A DNA stretch of 64,000 nucleotides, from NCBI RefSeq assembly GCF_002803075.1, contig NZ_NNBK01000012.1, positions 62,001-126,000 of the forward strand, in the 5' to 3' direction. This document shows, piece by piece, positions 52,286-61,247 of this stretch (position 1 is the stretch's first letter; each line of letters begins with the position of its first letter). The notes under the pieces are model-generated. The model had not been told where the DNA came from. It saw only the letters and a program-made list of their open reading frames with translations, and ran no database searches. The DNA comes from Streptomyces sp. CB01373 (lineage in GTDB: Bacteria; Actinomycetota; Actinomycetes; Streptomycetales; Streptomycetaceae). The position numbers were made by a program, and so were the translations under genes.

Positions 52286-53092
52286 TCAGCGCGCGAGCAC
52301 GCGGTCCAGGAAATCCGTCATGCCGGCGTACACCTCCGCGCGGTTGGTCTCCAGGAACACCTCGTGCCGGGCGCCCGGGTGGATCCGCTCGGTCAGTGTG
52401 CCGCCCAGCCGCTCGATCCCGACCCGGCTCCCCTGGAGCGGGACCAGCCGGTCGTCGCCGCCGTGCAGCCACAGCACGGGCAGGTCCCCGACGTCGCCGC
52501 CCTCGGCGACGGCCTCCAGGGTCCACGCGAACGCCTCGACCGTCGGCCGCTTCATCGGGCCGTGCCAGACGAGCGGGTCCGCCGCGTACGCCGCACCCAC
52601 CGCCGGGTCCCGGGACAGCGCGGCCGGGCTGACCGGCGTGTCGGGGATCTCGTCCAGGGCCAGCAGCCTGCCGGGCAGCTCCCAGGCGCCGACGACCGGC
52701 CCGGACAGCACGAGCGCGGCGAGTTCCCCGCCGTGACGCTGGGCGTAGCGGGCGGAGACCAGCCCGCCCATGGAGTGGCCGATCAGCACGAGCGGCAGTC
52801 CGGGGTGCGCGGCGCGGGCGAGATCCGCCACGGCGCGCACGTCGGTGACGACGTCCTCGAAGTCCTCGACGACCACCCGCTCGCCCGCCGACTTGCCGTG
52901 GCCCATGTGGTCGGGTCCGTAGACGACCGCGCCGTGCGCCGTCAGCGCGCGGGCGGGCTCCTCGTAGCGGCCGGAGTGCTCGCCGTACCCGTGCACCAGG
53001 AGCGCGATGTACCGCGGCCGCGGGTGCGGCCACTCGCGGACGGCGAGGGCGCCCCGGGTGCCGGTCAGGACGTGCTCACGGACGTCGGCCAT
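52286..53092 (-). CDS. Alpha/beta hydrolase (monoacylglycerol-lipase-like)
   Basis: A 268-aa serine hydrolase of the Hydrolase_4 type. LLVHGYGEHSGRYEEPARAL near the start, nucleophile GHSMGG (~106), Asp in LHGGDDRLVP, His in GARHEVFLE. Likely a monoacylglycerol or short-ester lipase, cytosolic or membrane-associated. Full length. Confidence 0.88.
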   Translation of the reverse strand: MADVREHVLTGTRGALAVREWPHPRPRYIALLVHGYGEHSGRYEEPARALTAHGAVVYGPDHMGHGKSAGERVVVEDFEDVVTDVRAVADLARAAHPGLPLVLIGHSMGGLVSARYAQRHGGELAALVLSGPVVGAWELPGRLLALDEIPDTPVSPAALSRDPAVGAAYAADPLVWHGPMKRPTVEAFAWTLEAVAEGGDVGDLPVLWLHGGDDRLVPLQGSRVGIERLGGTLTERIHPGARHEVFLETNRAEVYAGMTDFLDRVLAR

Positions 53093-53154
53093 GGCTCCTC
53101 CAGGTGGGACTTCCTTACGCCCCGCACTTGTCAGGACATAACATCGGTCACCGC

Positions 53155-53928
53155 ATGAACACGATGACGCTCTGGAACATATCCGGGTGGGGATTCGCCG
53201 CGCTCGCCTTCGCGGCCCTGCTCGTCGGCTTCTCGAAGACCGCAGTCAGCGGGGCCAACACGGTCAGCCTCGCCGTCTTCGCGGCCGTCCTGCCCGCCCG
53301 CGCCTCCACCGGTGTATTGCTGCCGGTCCTGATCGCCGGCGACATCCTCGCCGTCCTCACCTACCGGCGGCACGCCCACTGGCCCACGCTGTGGCGGCTG
53401 TTCCCGGCGGTCGCGGCGGGAGTGGTCGTGGGCACCGTGTTCCTGATGTGGGCCGACGACGGGGTGGTACGGACGTCGATCGGGGCGATCCTGCTGTTCA
53501 TGGCGGGGGTGACGGTGTGGCGGCGGCGCGGCGCCGGCCGGGAGGAGGCGCCGGACCCGGTCACCACCCGTCCGGGCCGCCTCAAGGCCCGCTCCTACGG
53601 TGTCCTCGGCGGCTTCACCACCATGGTCGCCAACGCGGGCGGCCCGGTGATGTCGCTGTACCTGCTCTCCGCGGGCTTCCGTAAGCTCGGCTTCCTGGGC
53701 ACGTCGGCGTTCTTCTTCCTCATCGTCAACGTCTCCAAGGTGCCCTTCAGCGCCGGTCTCGGCCTGATCGACGGCCGCTCGCTGCTCCTGGACGCCGTGC
53801 TCGTGGTCTTCGTCGTGCCCGGCGCGCTGCTCGGCAAGTGGGCGGTGCACCACATCAACCAGCGGCTGTTCGAACAGCTGGTGATCGCGGCCACCGTCGT
53901 GGGCGGACTGCAGCTTCTGCTGCGCTAG
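53155..53928 (+). CDS. TauE/SafE-family permease
   Basis: A 257-aa membrane protein of the TauE/SafE (sulfite exporter-like) family, about eight helices in two related halves. The family elements are LVGFSKTAVSGANTVSLAVF and TMVANAGGPVMSLYLL. It probably moves a sulfur-containing or organic anion. Ribosome site weak (AGGAC). Divergent from the lipase-like gene. Confidence 0.88.
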   Translation: MNTMTLWNISGWGFAALAFAALLVGFSKTAVSGANTVSLAVFAAVLPARASTGVLLPVLIAGDILAVLTYRRHAHWPTLWRLFPAVAAGVVVGTVFLMWADDGVVRTSIGAILLFMAGVTVWRRRGAGREEAPDPVTTRPGRLKARSYGVLGGFTTMVANAGGPVMSLYLLSAGFRKLGFLGTSAFFFLIVNVSKVPFSAGLGLIDGRSLLLDAVLVVFVVPGALLGKWAVHHINQRLFEQLVIAATVVGGLQLLLR

Positions 53929-53947
53929 CCGGCCGTCCGGCCGCGAG

Positions 53948-53999
53948 GCCGTCCGGTCAGGTCGTCCGGTCAGGCCGCCCGGTCAGGTCGTCCGGTCCG
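53948..53999. repeat. 13-bp tandem repeat, four units
   Basis: Four units of consensus GTCGTCCGGTCAG lie between convergent genes; the third contains the stop codon (53983-53985) of the small leftward gene. Confidence 0.85.
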
Positions 54000-54144
54000 C
54001 GCGGGCCAGCGCCGCTCGGAAGCGGTCGTAGCGCTCCACCTCCCCCACGTCGTCGGCGCGCCGCGGCCGTCCCGCGACGACGCCCCAGACGCTCGCCATG
54101 AACGCCGTCGCCAGCGGGATGAGCAGCCATGTCAGAGGGGTCAC
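53983..54144 (-). CDS. Small membrane protein, 53 aa
   Basis: A short frame with GTG start at 54144 and an upstream AAGGAGAGG. It encodes a single N-terminal hydrophobic helix (TPLTWLLIPLATAFMASVWG) followed by a charged tail (VERYDRFRAAL). This layout resembles a small conserved Streptomyces membrane protein class. Function unknown. Its stop codon lies in a 13-bp repeat array. Confidence 0.7.
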   Translation of the reverse strand: MTPLTWLLIPLATAFMASVWGVVAGRPRRADDVGEVERYDRFRAALARADRTT

Positions 54145-54453
54145 CGTTCGTCCTCTCCTTCCCGAGTGGATCAGCCGGGTAGGGCGACGATGACATACAT
54201 GATCAGCTCTACATATTTGTATGACGATCGACTCCCCGGCTTTTCACCCGGAGGGCCCCGGTCCCGAATTCCGAAGGTTTCTTGTCCGGACAATCCGGCT
54301 GGTATGGCAGGGCAGGGTCGGGAGCGCCCCGCGTGATCGTTAAGATGAGCCGCGGTTGCCGCGACCCGTATGCGCTGCCCGGCCGCTGCCGCGCCCGCTG
54401 CGGGGAGCGGTCGTGAGGGCGGGAATTCGGGGATCTTGAGGGCGGGGTTACGG
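54145..54453. promoter_or_regulatory. Divergent promoter region of the small membrane protein and kinase genes
   Basis: No gene seen. It is relatively AT-rich at 54185-54290. A TAAGAT element at 54341-54346 could be a -10 box for the kinase, but no matching -35 is clear. Confidence 0.4.
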
Positions 54454-55572
54454 GTGCTGGTGGCGGGGCGGTACCGGCTGCAGACGGTCATCGGGCGCGG
54501 CGGAATGGGCGAGGTCTGGCGAGGCCTCGACGAGGTGCTCGGCAGACCGATCGCGGTCAAACTGCTGCTGAACGACGGATCGGACGCCTCGGCCGAGGCC
54601 CGGTTCAGACTGGAGGCGCAGACCTCGGCCCGGCTGAACCACCCGCACGTGGTCGGCACGCTCGACTTCGGTGCCTGGGAGGACCGCTGCTTCCTCGTGA
54701 TGGAACTGATCGAGGGCGACAGCCTGGCCGGTGAGCTGACCGCCGGCGGCCCGCTCACACCGGAACGGCTGGCCCAGGTGGCCCAGCACTCGGCGGAGGG
54801 TCTCGCCGCGGCGCACGCCCAGGGCATCGTGCACCGGGACGTCAAGCCCGGCAACCTGCTCAGCGACCAGCAGGGCAGCGTCCGCATCGCCGACTTCGGC
54901 ATCGCCCGCTTCGTCGACGACCCCTCCGGCGCGCTCACCACCGCCGGACAGATCGTCGGCACCGGCCTCTACCTGGCGCCCGAACGCTGCATCGGCACCC
55001 CGGCGAGCGCGGCCTCCGACATGTACTCCCTGGGCTGCGTGCTCTACCACCTGGCCGTCGGCTCCCCGCCCTTCGAGGCGTCGACCGCGACCGCCCTGCT
55101 CTACCAGCACGTCGACGCCGCGCCCGTACCGCCGCACCAGCGGGGCGCGGCGCTGCCGCCCGCCTTCGAGGCGTACCTGCTGAGCATGCTGGCCAAACGG
55201 CCGGAGGAACGGCCCACGGCCCAGCAGGCCGCGGACTGGTTCGCGGGCGGCGCGTGGCGCGGCGTGCCCGAGCCGCTTCCCCCGGAGCAGTGGGGCGGCG
55301 GCGGGGGCCACGGGCAGCACCGCGGTCCGAGCCAGCGCGGCACCGCCCCCTCGCACCGCCGTGCCGCCGCCGCTCCCGCCCCCGCACGTACGGGGGCCGC
55401 GTCAGGGGGCACCGCCATGGACTCCGGCGGCTGGAACACCAGCGTGCACCGGGTGCCCCCGCGCAGACCCGGCGTGCGCTCCTCGCTGCGCCGCCACTTC
55501 CGCGTGGCCGCCCTCGTGGGCGGCGCCGTCCTGTTCGTCTCCGCCGTGCTCGCCGGGATGTCGTGGTTCTAG
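54454..55572 (+). CDS. Tail-anchored Ser/Thr protein kinase (Hanks type)
   Basis: About 372 aa. Kinase domain ~5-260: glycine loop IGRGGMGEVWRG, VAIK-like IAVKLLL, catalytic HRDVKPGN, ADFGIARF, APERC and DMYSLG. A Pro/Ala/Arg-rich region is followed by one hydrophobic helix at the extreme C-terminus (VAALVGGAVLFVSAVLAGMSWF), with no sensor domain outside. I prefer GTG at 54454: longer frames from TTG 54436 or ATG 54370 would include a TTA codon at 54448. The true start is uncertain. Confidence 0.85.
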   Translation: MLVAGRYRLQTVIGRGGMGEVWRGLDEVLGRPIAVKLLLNDGSDASAEARFRLEAQTSARLNHPHVVGTLDFGAWEDRCFLVMELIEGDSLAGELTAGGPLTPERLAQVAQHSAEGLAAAHAQGIVHRDVKPGNLLSDQQGSVRIADFGIARFVDDPSGALTTAGQIVGTGLYLAPERCIGTPASAASDMYSLGCVLYHLAVGSPPFEASTATALLYQHVDAAPVPPHQRGAALPPAFEAYLLSMLAKRPEERPTAQQAADWFAGGAWRGVPEPLPPEQWGGGGGHGQHRGPSQRGTAPSHRRAAAAPAPARTGAASGGTAMDSGGWNTSVHRVPPRRPGVRSSLRRHFRVAALVGGAVLFVSAVLAGMSWF

Positions 55573-55642
55573 CCGCTCCTACGGGTCGGGGCGGAGCGGG
55601 CGCCCCTGGAGTCCGGACGGCGCGCTGAGTAGTCTCCGGCAC

Positions 55643-56113
55643 ATGCGGATCTCCGTCTCCTCGGACATGGCCGAACCCGTCGCCCGCTCACTGGTCGCCC
55701 TGCTGCGTGAGCGCGGGCACGAGGTGGTGACCCACGGCGCGCTGCGCCCCGGGGACGATCCCCAGTGGGCGGCGTGTTCGGCCGCCGCGGCCCGTGATGT
55801 CGCCGAGGGGCGCTCGGACCAGGCCGTCGTGTGCTGCTGGACCGGCACGGGCGCGTCCATCGCCGCGAACAAGGTCCCGGGCGTACGGGCCGCTCTGTGC
55901 ACCGACGCCTACACGGCGGACGGCGCCCGCCGCTGGAACGACGCCAATGTGCTGGCGCTCGGCCTGCGGCTGACCTCCGAACCGCTCCTCAAGGAGATCC
56001 TCGACGCCTGGTTCACCGCCGCGCCGAGCGAGGACGCCGAGGACCGGGAGAACGTCGCCCGCGTGGGACGCCTGGACCTCCGGCGGGACGAGACGCGGGG
56101 CGACCGGCCCTGA
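55643..56113 (+). CDS. RpiB/LacAB-family sugar-phosphate isomerase-like protein
   Basis: A 156-aa RpiB-like protein. The family's CGTGxG loop appears as CWTGTGASIAANKVPGVRAAL, with Cys kept, and the end of the fold as NDANVLALGLR. The N-terminal GADHAG-type loop is changed to SSDMAEP, so classical ribose-5-P isomerase activity is not assured. The downstream spacer is occupied by a MITE-like element. Confidence 0.8.
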   Translation: MRISVSSDMAEPVARSLVALLRERGHEVVTHGALRPGDDPQWAACSAAAARDVAEGRSDQAVVCCWTGTGASIAANKVPGVRAALCTDAYTADGARRWNDANVLALGLRLTSEPLLKEILDAWFTAAPSEDAEDRENVARVGRLDLRRDETRGDRP

Positions 56114-56123
56114 AGCCTCCCGG

Positions 56124-56291
56124 CTAGTGCTGTGGCCGGAAAGGTTTGCCGGAAAGCTCGCGGTGTCCGGTGCGGTACATCGCAAGGCGGAGCATCGCCC
56201 GCGTACTGGATGTACTCGGGTGATGCGACAACGCGGCGAGGTGCCGTGCCGGGCGTCGCGAGCCGGTGAACCTTTCCGGTCACAGCACTAG
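56124..56291. mobile_element. 168-bp MITE-like element
   Basis: The ends are 23-bp inverted repeats (CTAGTGCTGTGRCCGGAAAGGTT) with one mismatch. The interior encodes nothing. I recall very similar segments dispersed in other Streptomyces genomes, which fits a non-autonomous transposon mobilised by an IS elsewhere. The right end supplies the TAG stop of the adjacent glycosyltransferase gene. Confidence 0.8.
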
Positions 56292-57484
56292 GAAGGGCGG
56301 CTCGCCCCCGTGGCCCGTACGACCAGGTCGAGCGGGTCCTTCCGGAAGAGGGCGCGCCCGGCCGCGATCCGCTCCTCACGCGGTGCGCCGGGCGCCGTGA
56401 GGGAGGTCAGGGAGTGCAGCAGGGCTTCCGGACCGGGTGCGTGGTCGCAGACGCCGAGGGCAGCCATACGGCGCACCCCCTCCGCCCCGTGTCCGGGCAG
56501 CGGGCGGTGACCGACGACGGGCAGGCCCGCGGCGAGCGCCTGCACGGCGGTCTGCCCGGCGGCGTTGTCCACCAGGGCGGCACACGCGTGCAGCAGCTCC
56601 GGCATGTCCGTCACCCAACCGGGGGTGAGCACACCCGGCACGCCGGACAGGGCCCGGCGGAGCCGTTCGTTGCGGCCGCAGAGCACGACCGGCAGGAAGC
56701 CGTGCGCGACGAGCAGCCGGGCCGTGTCGGCCAGGCGGGTGCCGGCTCCCCAGGCCCCCGCGGAGACCAGCACCGCGGGCCGCCCCCCGCCGTACCGCTC
56801 CAGCCGGCGCCGCCATACGGCGGTGCCCGGCCCCGCCGCGAAGAACTCCGGTGCCACCACCGGACCGGCCGCCTCCGCCGCCCTCCCGGTGCCCCGCCGC
56901 ACCTCCCCGGCGGTCTCGTCCGTGAGACACACATGCAGGTCGTTGCCCGGGTGCAGCCACTGCCGGTGCGCCGCGAAGTCGACGACGACCACCGCGCTGG
57001 GCACCCGCAGCGCGCCCCGCGCCCGGAGATGACCGGTGAGCTGGGCCGCCAGGTGGAAGACCGGCACCACCACATCGGGCTGCCACTCACCCACCAGGCT
57101 CAGCAGACGCCCACCGGCCAGCCGGGCCAGCGGAGTACCGCTCGGGCGCGGGCGGGGGCCGGGCGCGAGGAACAGGTCGTAGATACCGGCGTACACCCAG
57201 GGGGCCTCGCGGACGACGGTCCGGTAGAAGCCGCGCAGACCGCTTCCCAGGCCGCCGGGCAGCAGGGCCAGTACGTCGACGACCTGGGCCTCCTTACCGG
57301 CGGCGCGGGCGCGGCGGGCCAGCTCGGCGGCCACCGTGTCATGGCCCGACCCCATGCTCGCGCTCAGCACGAGCAGCCGCCGCGCCTCCGGTGGGGACGT
57401 CAGGGCCGGCCGGGCGGGCGCGCGGCGCGTTCCGGGCACCTCGGCGGCGGGCAGCGGTGGCGGCACGGACGATTCGGACGACAC
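56288..57484 (-). CDS. MGDG-synthase/MurG-like glycosyltransferase
   Basis: A 398-aa GT28-type protein (423 aa if the GTG at 57559 is used). The N-terminal MGDG-synthase-like domain starts LLVLSASMGSGHDTVAAELARR. The C-terminal nucleotide-sugar domain includes VDNAAGQTAVQALAAGLPVVGHRPLPGHGAEG. It probably transfers a hexose to a lipid or a secondary metabolite. The stop TAG comes from the end of the neighbouring MITE, so the native C-terminus may be shortened or altered. Divergent from the SDR gene. Confidence 0.82.
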   Translation of the reverse strand: MSSESSVPPPLPAAEVPGTRRAPARPALTSPPEARRLLVLSASMGSGHDTVAAELARRARAAGKEAQVVDVLALLPGGLGSGLRGFYRTVVREAPWVYAGIYDLFLAPGPRPRPSGTPLARLAGGRLLSLVGEWQPDVVVPVFHLAAQLTGHLRARGALRVPSAVVVVDFAAHRQWLHPGNDLHVCLTDETAGEVRRGTGRAAEAAGPVVAPEFFAAGPGTAVWRRRLERYGGGRPAVLVSAGAWGAGTRLADTARLLVAHGFLPVVLCGRNERLRRALSGVPGVLTPGWVTDMPELLHACAALVDNAAGQTAVQALAAGLPVVGHRPLPGHGAEGVRRMAALGVCDHAPGPEALLHSLTSLTAPGAPREERIAAGRALFRKDPLDLVVRATGASRPS

Positions 57485-57654
57485 TGGATGTGAGTAACCC
57501 TCACCCACCGCAGTCAAACGAACGGGCACACCCTTCCGCCCGTCCCACGTTTCGGGCACAGCCTCCGGGATACTTCACCACCCCGGAGGCCGTCCCGTAC
57601 CGCCGGGGCCGCACCGGCGGCCCGCGGTCCGTCCGATCCTCGAGGTGCGTCCCG

Positions 57655-58503
57655 ATGTCCCACGCCCCCTCCCGCGTACGGTCCGGCTCCGGCACGCCGG
57701 TCGAGGCACCGGCGGCGCCGAGCGCGGCGCCCGGCCGGACCGGCGGTGCCGCGGCGCCGGGCGGGGGCGCCCTGGTGACCGGCGCCTCGTCCGGGATCGG
57801 CGCGGCCGTGGCACGGCGGCTGGCCGCCGAGGGGGGCTGGCGCCTGGTGCTCAACGGGCGCGATCGCACCCGGTTGGAGGAGGTCGCCCGGGGCACCTCG
57901 GCCCTGGCCTATCCGGCGGACCTGTCCGGCCAGGGCGCCGAACGGCGGCTGGCGGACTTCGCGCTCGACAGCGTGGGACGCGTCGACCTGCTGGTGGCGG
58001 GCGCGGGCATCGGGTGGGCCGGACCGTTCAGCACCATGCCGCAGCCCGCCATCGACGAGGTGTTCGACGTCAACGTACTGGCGACGCTGCGCCTGGTCCG
58101 GCTGCTGCTGCCCCAGATGATCAGGCAGGGCACGGGCCGCGTGGTCATCATCGGCTCCCTGGCCGGCACGGTCGGCGTCCGCGACGAGGCCGTCTACTCC
58201 GCCGCCAAGGCCGCGCTGGGCGCCTTCGCCGACGCCGTGCGCTACGAGCTGCGCGGTACGGGGGTCGGCATCAGCCATGTGGTGCCCGGGGTGGTCGACA
58301 CGCCGTTCTTCGACCGCCGCGGGGTGCCCTACCGGCGCTCCAGGCCCCGGCCCGTCCCGGCGAGCCGGGTCGCCGACGCGGTGTGGGAGGCGGTGTCGCG
58401 GGGCCGGGACGAGGTGTACGTCCCCGGCTGGACCCGCCTGCCCGGCCGGGTGCGCGGCGCCGCGCCCGGCCTGTACCGCCGCCTCGCCGCACGATTCGGG
58501 TGA
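57655..58503 (+). CDS. Short-chain dehydrogenase/reductase
   Basis: A 282-aa SDR. An Ala/Pro-rich N-terminal ~35 residues is followed by VTGASSGIGAAVARRL (cofactor), NAG-like AGAGIG, catalytic Ser in IIGSLAG and YSAAK. The C-terminal part (VPGVVDTPFF) is of the type seen in SDRs acting on lipids or retinol-like substrates. GAGGT precedes the ATG. It overlaps the DMT permease gene by GTGA. Confidence 0.9.
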   Translation: MSHAPSRVRSGSGTPVEAPAAPSAAPGRTGGAAAPGGGALVTGASSGIGAAVARRLAAEGGWRLVLNGRDRTRLEEVARGTSALAYPADLSGQGAERRLADFALDSVGRVDLLVAGAGIGWAGPFSTMPQPAIDEVFDVNVLATLRLVRLLLPQMIRQGTGRVVIIGSLAGTVGVRDEAVYSAAKAALGAFADAVRYELRGTGVGISHVVPGVVDTPFFDRRGVPYRRSRPRPVPASRVADAVWEAVSRGRDEVYVPGWTRLPGRVRGAAPGLYRRLAARFG

Positions 58504-59540
58504 CGCTCGGGGTGAACGCGCTCACCATCGTCCTCGCACTGTTCGCCGCGTGCGCCAACGCCGCGGCCTCGGTCCTGATGAGGCGCGCGGCGACGGAGGC
58601 GCCGGACGGCGGGGGAGACGGCGCCCGTCGCCCGGGCGGGACGGCGGGCGACACGCCGCAGGACAGGCGCGGTGAGGGCGGCCGAGGCGGCCCCGCCACC
58701 CGAATGACGGACGGTGGAAAGGGCCCGGCCGCCGTCCGCTCGCCGCATGCCGCCAAGGTCAGGCGGCGGCGGATCTGGCTGGGCGGGGCGGCCATGCTGG
58801 CGGTGTCCGCGGTCCTGCAGGCCGCCGCGCTGGCCGTCGGGAGCCTGTCACTCGTCCAGCCCCTCCTCGCGACCGAACTGCTGTTCACGCTGGCGATGGG
58901 CAGCATCGTCTTCCGCCGGCGGCCGGCCCGGATCACCTGGCTGTCGTTCCTCGCCCTGGCCGCCGGACTGGCCGTCTTCCTCGCCGCCGCCGCGCCGTCC
59001 GCCGGACGCGCCACGGCCGACGGGGCGCGCTGGATCCCGGTCGGCGTCGCCGTGGTGTGCCTGGTCCTGCTACTGATCGGCGTGGCGCGGCTGGTCAAGG
59101 GCCCGCCCCGGGCCGCCGTGCTCGGTCTGGCCTCGGCCGTGCTGTTCGCGGCGACGGCCGCCCTCCTCAAGGAGGTGACGGGCCTCTACCAGCAGGGCCT
59201 GGCCACGCTGGCGACGCACTGGACGCCGTACGCCACGGCGATCACCGGGCTGGCCGCCTTCGGACTGCTGCAGTGCGCCCTCCGGGCGGGCACGCTCGTC
59301 GCCTCCCAGCCCGCTCTCACCCTCGGCGACGCCCTGACGAGCGTGGCGCTGGGATGGGCGCTGTTCGGGGAGCACATCGCCCTGGGCGTCCGACTGGTGC
59401 CCGAGGCGGTCGGTATCGGTCTCCTCGCGGCCGGCACGGTCGGTCTGTCCCGTTCCCCCGCCGTGTCGGGCAAGTGGGACGCGGAGCCGGCGGTCGGCGC
59501 GGCCTCCGGTCCGGGAAAAGCGCAGGCGGAGCACCCGTGA
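58500..59540 (+). CDS. DMT/EamA-like permease
   Basis: A 346-aa membrane protein with about nine hydrophobic helices, DMT-superfamily-like (NipA/EamA type). The GTG start overlaps the SDR stop. A Gly/Arg/Asp-rich cytoplasmic loop of ~60 residues (about 29-88) follows helix 1, which is long for the family. Substrate unknown; the coupling to an SDR suggests a shared pathway. Confidence 0.78.
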   Translation: MTLGVNALTIVLALFAACANAAASVLMRRAATEAPDGGGDGARRPGGTAGDTPQDRRGEGGRGGPATRMTDGGKGPAAVRSPHAAKVRRRRIWLGGAAMLAVSAVLQAAALAVGSLSLVQPLLATELLFTLAMGSIVFRRRPARITWLSFLALAAGLAVFLAAAAPSAGRATADGARWIPVGVAVVCLVLLLIGVARLVKGPPRAAVLGLASAVLFAATAALLKEVTGLYQQGLATLATHWTPYATAITGLAAFGLLQCALRAGTLVASQPALTLGDALTSVALGWALFGEHIALGVRLVPEAVGIGLLAAGTVGLSRSPAVSGKWDAEPAVGAASGPGKAQAEHP

Positions 59541-59586
59541 GGAAGTGGAGGAATGAGGACGTGAGGACGTGAGGAGGAGCCGTCAG

Positions 59587-60366
59587 GTGGCAGACGGAGC
59601 GCCTGCGAGAGGGATCCGGCAGATGGCGGGAGGACCCGGCAGCCGTCACGCGCGCACCGCGTCGGCGGTCCTCGCGCCGGTGGCCGCCGTCGCGGCCGCG
59701 CACATCGTCCCGGCGGCGACCTGGCTGCCCCGCTTCCGGGCCCTGTGCTTCCCCGGCCTCGCCGGAACCGGCCGCTCCGACCATGTCGCACTGACCTTCG
59801 ACGACGGCCCGGACCCGGTCTCCACGCCGCTCTTCCTGGACGAGCTGGACCGGCTCGCCGTACGCGCCACGTTCTTCGTCCTGGGCGAGAACGTGACCCG
59901 CCACCCCGGCCTCACCCGGCACATCGCGGACCGGGGACACGAACTCGCCGTGCACGGCTGGACCCACAGCCGCCCCTGGCTGCCGGCCCCGGCCCGGGAC
60001 GCCCGGGAGACCGCGCGGGCGGCGCTGGCCGTACGCGACATCACGGGCCGGCGGCCGCGGTGGTACCGCCCGCCCTACGGCATCCTCACCGCGGGACGCT
60101 GGGCCGCAGCACGGCGTTCCGGGCTCCGGCCCGTGCTGTGGACCGCCTGGGGCCGCGACTGGACGGCTGACGCGACCCCCGCCTCCGTCCGCGCGACCGT
60201 CACCGCGGACCTGCGCGGCGGCGGCACGATCCTCCTGCACGACACCGACCACGCCTCCGCCCCCGACTCCTGGAAGGCCACCCTCGGCGCGCTGCCCGAT
60301 CTGATCAGCACCTGCAACGAGTCCGGCTGGTCGGTGGGCCCGCTCGCCGAACACGGGCTGCCCTGA
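59587..60366 (+). CDS. Polysaccharide deacetylase (NodB domain)
   Basis: A 259-aa CE4 enzyme. An N-terminal hydrophobic segment (VLAPVAAVAAAHIVPAATWL) is likely a membrane anchor or signal. NodB motifs: ALTFDDGPDP, HGWTHS, RPPYG, and LLHDTDH near the end. It deacetylates a cell-wall or extracellular amino sugar polymer. GTG at 59587 with GGAGGAG seven bases upstream is my choice among GTG 59569, GTG 59587 and ATG 59623. Confidence 0.9.
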   Translation: MADGAPARGIRQMAGGPGSRHARTASAVLAPVAAVAAAHIVPAATWLPRFRALCFPGLAGTGRSDHVALTFDDGPDPVSTPLFLDELDRLAVRATFFVLGENVTRHPGLTRHIADRGHELAVHGWTHSRPWLPAPARDARETARAALAVRDITGRRPRWYRPPYGILTAGRWAAARRSGLRPVLWTAWGRDWTADATPASVRATVTADLRGGGTILLHDTDHASAPDSWKATLGALPDLISTCNESGWSVGPLAEHGLP

Positions 60367-60452
60367 ACCCGAGCTGTCCGAGCCCCGTGAACCCTGTGCG
60401 CCTGGGCCCCCGCGTACCGGGCCCCCGCGCGTCACCCCTTACGCTCAACGCC

Positions 60453-61247
60453 ATGCCCTCGCACATCCTGGTCCTCGGTGGAACCGCCGAGGCCCGTGAG
60501 CTGGCCGCGGTGCTCGCGGCGCGGGACGGGGTGCGGGTGACCAGTTCGCTGGCGGGGCGGGTGACGCGGCCGGGCGCGCTGGACGGGGACGTGCGGGTCG
60601 GCGGTTTCGGCGGGGCGGAGGGACTGGCCTCCTGGCTGCGCGAGCACCGCGTGGACGCCGTCGTCGACGCCACCCACCCCTTCGCCGAGGCGATCACACG
60701 GAACGCGGCGCGGGCCGCGGCGGCGACCGGCGTCCCCGTGGTGGTACTGCGCCGGCCCGGATGGCGCCCGGTACCCGGGGACCGCTGGCACCCGGTCGAC
60801 TCGCTGGATGACGCGGCGGAGCTGCTGCCGCGACTCGGGCGCCGGGCGTTCCTGACCACCGGACGGCTGGGCCTGGCCGCCTTCGCCCACCTGGCCGGGA
60901 CCCACTTCGTCGTACGGTCGGTCGAGCCGCCCGAGCCTCCGATGCCAGCGGACACACGAGTGGTACTCGCCCGCGGGCCGTTCACCGTGGCCGGCGACAA
61001 GGAGCTGCTCAGGACGCATCGCATCGACGTGCTGGTCACCAAGGACAGCGGGGGAGCGGCCACCGCGGCCAAGCTCTCGGCCGCGCGGGAACTCGGGCTT
61101 CCGGTCGTCGTCGTACGCCGTCCGCCGCTGCCACCGGAACTGACCGCCGTACCGGACGTCACGGCCGCACTCGAAGGCCTCGGCCGGGCAGCCCGGCCTA
61201 CTCCGCCCGGCCCTCGGGGTGGCGGCGCAGCAGATACGTGTCCATGA
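60453..61247 (+). CDS. cobK: Precorrin-6A reductase
   Basis: A 264-aa CobK/CbiJ protein: VLGGTAEARELA, GGFGGAEGLASWL, VDATHPFAEAIT, LTTGRLGLAAFAHL and KDSGGAATAAKL. It reduces precorrin-6A with NADPH in cobalamin ring synthesis. Its 3' end overlaps that of the convergent cobF by 50 bp. Confidence 0.93.
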   Translation: MPSHILVLGGTAEARELAAVLAARDGVRVTSSLAGRVTRPGALDGDVRVGGFGGAEGLASWLREHRVDAVVDATHPFAEAITRNAARAAAATGVPVVVLRRPGWRPVPGDRWHPVDSLDDAAELLPRLGRRAFLTTGRLGLAAFAHLAGTHFVVRSVEPPEPPMPADTRVVLARGPFTVAGDKELLRTHRIDVLVTKDSGGAATAAKLSAARELGLPVVVVRRPPLPPELTAVPDVTAALEGLGRAARPTPPGPRGGGAADTCP

